Source of the DNA: Bin22 sp034428635 | GTDB taxonomy: Bacteria; Chloroflexota; Dehalococcoidia; Lucifugimonadales; UBA3495 | Reading direction: 5' to 3' | Assembly: GCA_034428635.1 (NCBI GenBank) | Contig: DAOUHR010000030.1 | Span: 1-8,120 of the forward strand | Length of the DNA: 8,120 bases | Part shown: piece by piece, positions 1 through 5,826 of the stretch | Position numbering within the stretch: the stretch's first letter is position 1 | How the letters are laid out: every line of letters begins with the position of its first letter | Made by a program: the position numbers and the translations under genes | The notes under the pieces: model-generated | What the model was told of the DNA's origin: nothing | The model's input: only the letters and a program-made list of their open reading frames with translations | Databases searched by the model: none

Positions 1-2
1 GA

Positions 3-230
3 AAGATCGCCGACCAGGGCTTCCGCCTCACCACCTGGATGCACCTGCACAACTACCTGGACAAGGTTAGGGAAAAGGGAGACATCCCCGAACCCCGGCG
101 CATGCTGCTGGCTCTGCTCCCCTGGGCCTGGGAGAGCAAGTACGACCACCTGCTAATGCGGGAACTGCCCGCCCCAAAGCCCAAACCCGACCTGTCCCTG
201 CTCTGGGCCCGCTGGTTCGCCATGGCATAA
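3..230 (+). CDS. C-terminal fragment of an unrecognised protein
   Basis: The frame is open from the left edge of the window to a TAA at 228-230, giving 75 visible residues. The ATG at 39 is internal to this open frame, so the true start probably lies outside the window. The fragment is rich in Trp, Leu and Pro, with a short Lys/Pro stretch (PAPKPKP) about 20 residues before the end and a Trp-rich close (LLWARWFAMA). I see no catalytic motif, signal peptide or clear membrane segment, and I do not recognise the family. Codon use looks like that of the neighbouring genes, which supports real coding. The 314-base spacer with its own promoter candidate downstream suggests it is not in an operon with the EF-G gene. 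Confidence 0.55.
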   Translation, partial: KIADQGFRLTTWMHLHNYLDKVREKGDIPEPRRMLLALLPWAWESKYDHLLMRELPAPKPKPDLSLLWARWFAMA

Positions 231-242
231 GGGGAATTGCAC

Positions 243-315
243 CCACCGTAGGGGCGGCCCTTGTGGCCGCCCTGGACCACCGGCGACCACCGTAGGGGCG
301 CACGGACGTGCGCCC
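243..315. repeat. Pair of GTAGGGGCG palindromic repeats
   Basis: A 14-base sequence, CCACCGTAGGGGCG, occurs twice (243-256 and 287-300). Each copy runs into a perfect hairpin. The first pairs 252-259 with 265-272 (8 bp, 5-base loop). The second pairs 296-303 with 308-315 (8 bp, 4-base loop). The stems differ in sequence (GGGCGGCC versus GGGCGCAC) although the lead-in is identical, so the structure is kept while the arm varies. This resembles REP-like intergenic palindromes that carry a GTAGGGGCG head in several phyla, including Chloroflexota and cyanobacteria. It lies just after a stop codon, so a transcript-end role for the upstream gene is also possible, but there is no T-tract. Confidence 0.7.
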
Positions 316-350
316 AACCCCGCCAATTAACCGCGGGTTCAATACTCAAG

Positions 351-380
351 AATGGGACAAAATGAGCCAAAATGGGCCAT
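351..380 (+). repeat. Three tandem decamers, consensus AATGGGCCAA
   Basis: Three adjacent 10-base units fill 351-360 (AATGGGACAA), 361-370 (AATGAGCCAA) and 371-380 (AATGGGCCAT). Each differs from the consensus at exactly one position. The 10-base period is close to one helical turn, so a bound protein would contact the same DNA face three times. The array ends about 90 bases before the candidate -35 of the EF-G-like gene. An operator or activator array is an inference; a chance low-complexity run cannot be excluded. Confidence 0.45.
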
Positions 381-470
381 AAATCAAAAATCCCACCTTC
401 GTGGCGCATGGCTCCCTTCGTGCGAATTGGCGGAAAATTAGCCCTTTCACCTGCTCGAGCCGCCCCAAGG

Positions 471-498
471 TTGCTAAAATACGTTAAGTTTATATAAA
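471..498 (+). promoter_or_regulatory. Candidate promoter of the EF-G-like gene
   Basis: A -35-like TTGCTA (471-476) is separated by 16 bases from a -10-like TATAAA (493-498) in an A/T-rich patch within GC-rich DNA. This places the transcript start near 505, giving a leader of about 40 bases that begins at the inverted repeat at 506-530. It was read by eye against the sigma-70 consensus. Confidence 0.45.
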
Positions 499-505
499 AT
501 CGAGT

Positions 506-530
506 TTAACTTGACGAAGTCAAAAGTTAA
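506..530 (+). promoter_or_regulatory. Inverted repeat in the EF-G leader
   Basis: TTAACTTGAC (506-515) pairs with GTCAA (519-523) and GTTAA (526-530) across a GAA centre, with a two-base bulge (AA, 524-525). It begins about where the predicted transcript would start and ends directly against the GGGGG Shine-Dalgarno at 531-535. It could be an operator at the transcription start or an RNA hairpin limiting ribosome access. The arms are A/T-rich, so an RNA hairpin would be only moderately stable. Confidence 0.4.
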
Positions 531-544
531 GGGGGAAATGCTCT

Positions 545-2593
545 ATGCCCAATATAGAAGCCCGGAACCTGAGGAATGTGGCGTTGCTGTCTCACAGCGG
601 CGCCGGTAAGACATCCCTGTGCGAAACTCTCCTCTTCAACACCAAGGCCATCAACCGTATCGGCCGGGTGGAGGATGGCAATACCGTTTCCGACTACGAA
701 CCCGAGGAAATCAAGCGTGGCGGCAGCATCCAGACCACTCTTATTTCCTGCAGTTGGGATAGTTTCAAGGCCAACTTGCTGGATACTCCCGGGTATGACG
801 ACTTCTTCGGCGAGGTGGTCAGCGCCCTGCGAGTTGTGGAAAGCGCTACTATCCTGCTGCCTGCCCCTTCCGGTGTGGACGTGGGCACCGAGCGTTCCTG
901 GAACCAGTGCGAGGAACTGGGCCTGCCCCGGGTCCTGCTGGTTAACAAGATGGACCGGGAAAACGCCAGCTTCTCCCGCACCGTAGCGGATATCCAGGGG
1001 AGCTTCGGCAGTCAGTGCGTTCCCTTCCAGTTTCCGCTGGGTGACGCCCAGGATTTTAAGGGTGTGATCAGCGTTGTTCATCCCCCCGCTGATATCCCCG
1101 CCGAAATCGCCGACGAATTTGAACTGGCCCGGGAACGCCTGATTGAGGCCGTCGCCGAGGCCGACGATGAATTGGCCGACAAGTACCTCGAGGGCGAGGA
1201 ACTGACCGACGACGAAATCATCAGCGGCGCCAAGTCCGCTATCCTGGCCGGTACTCTGGTTCCCATTCTCGCCAGCGCTGCCACCCAGAACCTGGGTGTC
1301 GAGGAATATCTCGATTTCGTCGGTGAGTTCCTTCCGTCACCCCTGGAAGGCGTCCAGCCCGAAATGTCCAACGCCAACGGTGAGCCGGTGGAGTTCGAGG
1401 TGGATTCCGATGCTCCCCTGGCCTCCTTCGTCTTTAAGACCACGGCCGATCCCTTTGTGGGCAAGCTGTCCCTGTTCCGCGTCTATCGCGGCACTTTCAA
1501 GAGCAATTCCGAGGTATGGAATGCCAACCGCAACCAGGCCGAGCGCATCGGCCAGTTGTATCTCCCCCGGGGCAAGTCCCAGGAGAACATTGCCGACGTA
1601 GTGGCCGGCGATATGGGCGCCATCGGCAAGCTGGCCGCCACCGTAACCAACGACTCCCTGTGCGTCAGGGACAACCAGGTTACTTTCCGGCCCATTGAAT
1701 TCCCCCGGGGCTACTACAGCGTCGCCGTCGCTCCTGCCACCAAGGCCGACCTGGATAAGATGTCCACCTCCCTGGCTCGTATCGTGGAAGAAGACCCCAG
1801 CCTGCGTTACAGCCGGGACGCCGACACCGGCGACAGCCTGCTCACCGGCCTGGGCGATGCCCAGATTGAGGTGGCCATCGACCGCATCAGGCGCAAGTTT
1901 GGTGCCGACCTCTTGCTCCGCATGCCCAAGGTGGCCTATCGCGAGACCATTACCCGGGTCACCAATACCGAGTACCGCCATAAGAAGCAGTCCGGCGGCC
2001 ACGGCCAGTACGGCCATGTCCTGCTGCGCCTTGAGCCTATGGACCGGGACAACGGGTTCCAATTTGGTTCCGAGATCGTTGGCGGTCGGGTGCCCCGCGA
2101 GTACATACCGGCGGTGGAGAAGGGGGTAGTCAAGTCCATGGAAGAGGGGATTCTGGCCGGTTTCCCCGTGGTTGACCTGAAGACCGTCATTTACGATGGC
2201 AGCTACCACGACGTGGACTCCTCCGGCATGTCTTTCGAGATTGCCGGTACCCAGGCTTTCAAGAAGGGAATGGCCGACGCCAATCCCATTCTTCTGGAAC
2301 CCATTGTCAAGCTGACCGTCAATGTGCCCGAGGCCTATACCGGCGACGTTATGAGCGACATGAACGGTAAGCGGGGCCGCATCCTCGGCATGAACCCGGG
2401 TGATCGGTACACTGTCGTAGAGGCCGAGGTTCCCTTGTCCGAGGTGCAGCGTTACGCCCAGGACCTTCGCTCCCTGACCCAGGGTCGGGGCAGCTACCGC
2501 CTCGAGTTTGACCACTACGAACCGGTGCCCATGAACATCCAGCTGAAGGTAATCGAAGAAGCCAAGCAACTGCGGGAAGAGGAACGGGTGTAG
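545..2593 (+). CDS. fusA: EF-G-like translation GTPase (EF-G2 type)
   Basis: This is a 682-residue protein with full EF-G architecture, slightly shorter than canonical EF-G (about 700). GTP-binding motifs are G1 SHSGAGKT (16-23), G2 RGGSIQTT (58-65), G3 DTPGYDDF (80-87), G4 NKMD (134-137) and G5 SAAT (244-247). A G' insert spans about 160-240, domain II about 290-375, III about 388-460, IV about 463-580, and V about 585-670 with GDVMSDMNGKRGRI. The domain IV tip keeps SYHDVDSS, with His555 at the place of the translocation-loop His of EF-G, so insertion into the ribosomal A site looks possible. Two GTPase-centre residues differ from translocase EF-G: the P-loop Asp is Gly19 and the G3 catalytic His is Tyr84. 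These changes mark the EF-G-like paralogue group (EF-G2), some members of which lack ribosome-stimulated GTPase activity. The start at 545 is set by GGGGG at 531-535, nine bases upstream. No rpsL, rpsG or tuf lies nearby, as expected for a paralogue. Confidence 0.95.
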   Translation: MPNIEARNLRNVALLSHSGAGKTSLCETLLFNTKAINRIGRVEDGNTVSDYEPEEIKRGGSIQTTLISCSWDSFKANLLDTPGYDDFFGEVVSALRVVESATILLPAPSGVDVGTERSWNQCEELGLPRVLLVNKMDRENASFSRTVADIQGSFGSQCVPFQFPLGDAQDFKGVISVVHPPADIPAEIADEFELARERLIEAVAEADDELADKYLEGEELTDDEIISGAKSAILAGTLVPILASAATQNLGVEEYLDFVGEFLPSPLEGVQPEMSNANGEPVEFEVDSDAPLASFVFKTTADPFVGKLSLFRVYRGTFKSNSEVWNANRNQAERIGQLYLPRGKSQENIADVVAGDMGAIGKLAATVTNDSLCVRDNQVTFRPIEFPRGYYSVAVAPATKADLDKMSTSLARIVEEDPSLRYSRDADTGDSLLTGLGDAQIEVAIDRIRRKFGADLLLRMPKVAYRETITRVTNTEYRHKKQSGGHGQYGHVLLRLEPMDRDNGFQFGSEIVGGRVPREYIPAVEKGVVKSMEEGILAGFPVVDLKTVIYDGSYHDVDSSGMSFEIAGTQAFKKGMADANPILLEPIVKLTVNVPEAYTGDVMSDMNGKRGRILGMNPGDRYTVVEAEVPLSEVQRYAQDLRSLTQGRGSYRLEFDHYEPVPMNIQLKVIEEAKQLREEERV

Positions 2594-2624
2594 TAGCCAT
2601 CGCCCCACCCTGGCCGGTTGCGTG

Positions 2625-2659
2625 AAAAATGCGAGGGCGGGAACCAACTTCCCGCCCTC
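2625..2659 (-). terminator. Terminator between the EF-G and mutase genes
   Basis: A perfect 11-bp stem pairs 2633-2643 with 2649-2659 (GAGGGCGGGAA and its complement) around a 5-base loop. Read on the minus strand the stem is followed two bases later by ATTTTT (2630-2625), the layout of an intrinsic terminator for the mutase gene ending at 2706. On the plus strand no T-run follows, but the hairpin lies 40 bases after the EF-G stop and may also slow or end that transcript. Confidence 0.75.
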
Positions 2660-2705
2660 AGATTGTCCGTAGCTTGTGCCGTAGGGTTTGCTGCCCGGCT
2701 TCGCT

Positions 2706-4370
2706 CTAAAACCCCCAGCCGGGTTGGTATTCGCCGAACACCTCGCGGAACACTCCCATCATCTCCCCCAGGGTGGCATAGGCCCTGACCGCCTCCAGCA
2801 ATGGAGGCATGAGGTTGACGTCTCCCCTGGCCGCCACTTCCAGGTCCTTCAGGCGGCTGGCTACTTCCCGGTTGTCCCGGGTGCGGCGGATTGAGTTCAG
2901 GTTCTCTATCTGCCGCGCCTCGCCTTCCCGGTCAACCCGCAGCAGCGGAATGGACAGTTCGTCATCGGTCAAGTAATCGTTTACGCCCACGGTGATGCGG
3001 TCTTGTCGGTCTTCCTCCCGCTGGTATATATAGGCCGCGTCCGCAATCTCCCGCTGGAAGAAACCCGATTCCAGGGCAGGTACAACCCCGCCCACGTCTT
3101 CTATTCTGCGGAAGTATTCGTAGGCTTCCGCCTCGACCCGGTTGGTCAGGGTCTCCAGGTAGTAACTCCCGCCCAGGGGGTCCACCGTGTCCGTAACACC
3201 CGTCTCGTGGGCGATGATTTGCTGGGTACGCAGGGCTTGGAGGGCGGCCTGCTCAGAGGGCAGCGCCCATGCCTCGTCTTTGCCGTTGGTATGCAGCGAC
3301 TGGCACCCGCCCAGCACCGCCGCCAGGGCCTGCAAGCCCACCCGCACCACATTGTTCTCAGGTTGCTGGGCAGTGAGAGAGGCGCCGGAGGTCTGGGCGT
3401 GAAACCTCATCCACAGGGACCGCTCGTTCCTGGCCCCAAAGGTGTCCCGCATTTCCCTGGCCCAGATGCGGCGGGCGGCGCGGAACTTGGCGATCTCCTC
3501 GAAGAAGTCATTGTGGGCGTTGAAGAAGAAGCTGAGCCGTGGCGCGAAGTCATCCACGTCCATCCCGCGGTCAATGCAGCGTCGGACGTACTCAAACCCG
3601 TCGGCCAGGGTGAAGGCCAGTTCCTGAACCCCGTTTGAACCCGCCTCCCTGATGTGGTACCCGCTGATGCTGATGGGATTCCAGCGGGGCATGTGGTTGG
3701 TGGCAAACTCCACCGTGTCCACCACCAGCCTTAGGGACGGTTCCGGCGGGAAGATGTACTCGTTCTGTGCCAGGTACTCCTTCAGGATGTCGTTCTGAAG
3801 GGTACCGCCAATCCGGTCTAGGGGAACGCCCTGCTTCTCCGCCACCACGATGTACATGGCCCAAATGATGGCTGCCGGACTATTGATGGTCATTGACGTT
3901 GTAACTTGGCCCAGGGGGATGCCATCGAACAGGGTTTCCATGTCGGCCAGCGACGATACTGCCACGCCGCACTTGCCGAACTCACCGGCAGCGCGGGGAT
4001 CGTCAGTGTCGTAGCCGTACAGGGTTGGCATGTCGAAGGCCGTGCTGAGGCCCGTTTGACCGTTGTCCAGCAAAAAGCGGAACCGCTGGTTGGTTTCTTC
4101 CGGCAACCCGAACCCGGCGAACATCCGCATGGTCCACAACCGGTCCCGGTAGCCGCCCGGGTGGACGCCCCGAAGGTAGGGAAACTCCCCCGGCAACCCG
4201 ACGTCAGCCCCAAAATCCACCGACTCCAGGTGTTCTGGCGTATAGACTGCTTCAACAGGAATCTGGGACAGCGTCTTGTAGGCGGCCTTGCGTTCCCTCT
4301 TGTCGGCGTTCTTCTCTCGCCACCGCGAACCCTGTTGCCGTATGAGGTTAAGTTCTTCGGTAGAAAACAC
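2706..4370 (-). CDS. Acyl-CoA mutase large subunit, isobutyryl-CoA mutase-like
   Basis: This 554-residue protein is the substrate-binding TIM-barrel chain of the coenzyme-B12 acyl-CoA mutases (methylmalonyl-CoA mutase family). It ends without the roughly 130-residue cobalamin-binding domain (DxHxxG), so it must pair with a separate small subunit, which is not in this window. Family landmarks are RLWTMRMFAGFG (77-88), GLSTAFDMPT (107-116), GTLQNDILKEYLAQ (189-202), SISGYH (234-239) and HAQTSGASLTAQ (324-335). Gln192 and His239 match the conserved active-site Gln197 and His244 of Propionibacterium methylmalonyl-CoA mutase. The residues for Tyr89 and Arg207, which position the methylmalonyl carboxylate, are Phe84 and Gln202, as in isobutyryl-CoA mutase. 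Ala111 occupies the site that is Asp in 2-hydroxyisobutyryl-CoA mutase. The substrate is therefore more likely an uncharged branched acyl-CoA; this is inference. The start is GTG with GGAG seven bases upstream. It has its own promoter candidate and terminator, so it is probably monocistronic. Confidence 0.92.
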   Translation of the reverse strand: MFSTEELNLIRQQGSRWREKNADKRERKAAYKTLSQIPVEAVYTPEHLESVDFGADVGLPGEFPYLRGVHPGGYRDRLWTMRMFAGFGLPEETNQRFRFLLDNGQTGLSTAFDMPTLYGYDTDDPRAAGEFGKCGVAVSSLADMETLFDGIPLGQVTTSMTINSPAAIIWAMYIVVAEKQGVPLDRIGGTLQNDILKEYLAQNEYIFPPEPSLRLVVDTVEFATNHMPRWNPISISGYHIREAGSNGVQELAFTLADGFEYVRRCIDRGMDVDDFAPRLSFFFNAHNDFFEEIAKFRAARRIWAREMRDTFGARNERSLWMRFHAQTSGASLTAQQPENNVVRVGLQALAAVLGGCQSLHTNGKDEAWALPSEQAALQALRTQQIIAHETGVTDTVDPLGGSYYLETLTNRVEAEAYEYFRRIEDVGGVVPALESGFFQREIADAAYIYQREEDRQDRITVGVNDYLTDDELSIPLLRVDREGEARQIENLNSIRRTRDNREVASRLKDLEVAARGDVNLMPPLLEAVRAYATLGEMMGVFREVFGEYQPGWGF

Positions 4371-4377
4371 GGACTTT

Positions 4378-4381
4378 CTCC
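4378..4381 (-). promoter_or_regulatory. Ribosome binding site fixing the mutase GTG start
   Basis: On the minus strand GGAG lies seven bases before the GTG at 4370-4368. No ATG in this frame is as well placed, so the site supports the GTG start. Confidence 0.6.
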
Positions 4382-4400
4382 AACCCTTGGCTTTTGTTCT

Positions 4401-4430
4401 AGTCTAACGAGGCCGGAAATGGGGAGTCAA
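4401..4430 (-). promoter_or_regulatory. Candidate promoter of the acyl-CoA mutase gene
   Basis: On the minus strand TTGACT (4430-4425, five of six bases matching the -35 consensus) is 18 bases from TAGACT (4406-4401, four of six matching the -10). Transcription would begin near 4394, leaving a leader of about 25 bases that contains the GGAG site. This lies in the 241-base spacer after tyrS, so the mutase can be expressed apart from ribF-tyrS. Confidence 0.45.
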
Positions 4431-4460
4431 TGACAAGCGGGGCGGGGGAGGCCAACAAAG

Positions 4461-4493
4461 TGTAGAGGAAAGCTTCAAACGCGGCCTTCTACA
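4461..4493 (-). terminator. Possible weak terminator after tyrS
   Basis: TGTAGAGG (4461-4468) pairs with CCTTCTACA (4485-4493) with one bulged base, around a 16-base loop. On the minus strand the hairpin is followed by CTTTGTT, a poor T-tract. It is the only hairpin I find between the tyrS stop at 4612 and the mutase promoter, but it is imperfect and may not terminate. The rest of 4371-4611 shows no gene or RNA that I can support. Confidence 0.25.
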
Positions 4494-4611
4494 TTGGAGA
4501 ATGATCTCACCAAGCGACAAGCCGGGAACAACATGCCCACTTGGTCCCTGCGCAAAAGACGGGATAGAGACACAGTTACCGGTATGGTCCACCAGGGCGT
4601 TAGGAGAAATC

Positions 4612-5826
4612 TCAATTCTGCAGAGACACAAACCGACGCCGACCAACCTTCACGGCGGTACCAGGTTCCGGTGGCTGGAACTGGACGTCTTCGGTCAACT
4701 TCTCGGAGGGGCCAGAGGGAGGAAACAGTTCTACAGCCCCCTGGTTGATCATCCGCTTGCCCTCGCTAACGCTGGATACCAAGCCTGCTGAGACCAGGAC
4801 GTTGCTCCAGCGGGGGCCGGTCAGGGTGGACATGGTAACTTCCGGCATGTCGTCAGGCAGGGCTCGTTGCTGCACCACCCGCTCGAACCGTTCACGGGCG
4901 GATGTTGCGGCGGCCTTGTCGTGGAAAACCTCTGTTATCTCACCGGCCAGTCGCTTCTTGAGGTCCATAGGGTTGACGGCCTCGCTGGCAATGCTGCGGG
5001 TCATGTCCTCCAGTTCCGTTTCTGGCGCATCCGTAAGATAGTCAAAGTAGGAGACAATCAACGCGTCTGGCAGGGACATAATCTTGCCGAACATATCGTC
5101 GGGTGGCTCTTCCACGCCCACGTAGTTGTCCAGGCTCTTGCTCATTTTCTGGATACCGTCGGTGCCCACTAGGATAGGCATCAGGAAGCACTGCTGGGGC
5201 CGTTGCCCCATCATTCCCTGAAGTTCCCGGCCCACCAGCAGGTTGAACATCTGGTCGGTGCCCCCGAACTCAACGTCCGACTCGATTGCTACCGAGTCGT
5301 AAGCCTGTAGCAGGGGGTAAAGCAGTTCGGTAATGGCAATGGGTCTGTGTTCCGCGAAGCGCTTGGCAAAGTCGTCCCTTTCCAGGAATTGGGCAACTGT
5401 AAAACGGCCGGTAAGGCCAATAACATCGGCCAGAGAGAACTTGCCAAACCACTCGCTTTGGTACACTACCTGGGCCCGTTCCCGGTCCACTACCTTGAAG
5501 AACTGGCCCAGGTAGGACTGGGCGTTTTCCATCACCTCGTCATGCGTGAGCATGGGCCGGGTGGCCGAGCGGCCGCTGGGGTCGCCGATCTGGGCAGTCC
5601 AGTCCCCAACTATCAGAATAAGCTGGTGTCCCAGATCCTGCAGTTGGCGCAGTTTTCGCAGTCCGACCACGTGACCCAAGTGGATGTCCGGCCGGCTGGG
5701 GTCAAAACCCATCTTCAGCCGCAAGGGTTTGCCTTCCTCCAGCCGCCTGACGAACTCATCACGGACTATAATGTCGCTGACACCTCGTTCGGTGATGCGT
5801 TTCAAGTCCGCCGGGCTAAGGGCCAT
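4612..5826 (-). CDS. tyrS: Tyrosyl-tRNA synthetase (TyrZ-type)
   Basis: The product attaches tyrosine to tRNA-Tyr in the cytoplasm by the class I mechanism. In 404 residues it shows the HIGH-type motif HLGH (49-52) within PDIHLGHVVGLRKLRQ, a GDWTAQIGDPSGRS loop (74-87), the Tyr-adenylate pocket segment YPLLQAYDS (170-178) with EFGGTDQMFN (186-195), and a KMSKS loop exactly KMSKS (227-231). A C-terminal S4-like RNA-binding domain covers about 336-402 (WSNVLVSAGLVSSVSEGKRMI). The exact KMSKS and the LRKLRQ helix match the TyrZ branch rather than the E. coli TyrS branch, whose loop is KFGKT-like. Length is normal and no key residue is missing. The ATG at 5826 overlaps the last 11 bases of ribF and has GGAGG five bases upstream inside ribF, so the two genes are co-transcribed and probably translationally coupled. 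No T-box leader is visible. Confidence 0.96.
   Translation of the reverse strand: MALSPADLKRITERGVSDIIVRDEFVRRLEEGKPLRLKMGFDPSRPDIHLGHVVGLRKLRQLQDLGHQLILIVGDWTAQIGDPSGRSATRPMLTHDEVMENAQSYLGQFFKVVDRERAQVVYQSEWFGKFSLADVIGLTGRFTVAQFLERDDFAKRFAEHRPIAITELLYPLLQAYDSVAIESDVEFGGTDQMFNLLVGRELQGMMGQRPQQCFLMPILVGTDGIQKMSKSLDNYVGVEEPPDDMFGKIMSLPDALIVSYFDYLTDAPETELEDMTRSIASEAVNPMDLKKRLAGEITEVFHDKAAATSARERFERVVQQRALPDDMPEVTMSTLTGPRWSNVLVSAGLVSSVSEGKRMINQGAVELFPPSGPSEKLTEDVQFQPPEPGTAVKVGRRRFVSLQN

Noticed and set aside
53..409. 118-codon minus-strand frame across the 231-409 spacer
   Set aside because: It runs through the palindromic repeats and antisense to the truncated first gene, and the translation is Arg/Gly-rich, typical of a shadow frame.
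538..609. Short 23-codon frame starting at ATG 538, seven bases before the EF-G start
   Set aside because: Its ATG is only two bases from GGGGG, too close for initiation, whereas 545 is at normal spacing and opens a full EF-G frame.
1337..2647. Long (436-codon) minus-strand frame opposite the EF-G gene
   Set aside because: It is antisense to a clearly conserved EF-G frame; long antisense frames are common in GC-rich genes and the translation has no family features.
3906..4433. 175-codon plus-strand frame opposite the mutase gene
   Set aside because: It lies antisense to conserved mutase sequence and runs past its start into the promoter region, with no ribosome site or recognisable motif.
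4540..4600. Possible tRNA or T-box near tyrS, suggested by a TCCACCA string
   Set aside because: No TPsiC arm, acceptor pairing or anticodon stem can be built, and a T-box would be expected before tyrS rather than after it.
4494..4791. Plus-strand frames in the tyrS-mutase spacer running into tyrS
   Set aside because: They extend antisense into the S4-domain end of tyrS, the two overlapping frames contradict each other, and neither has a ribosome site.
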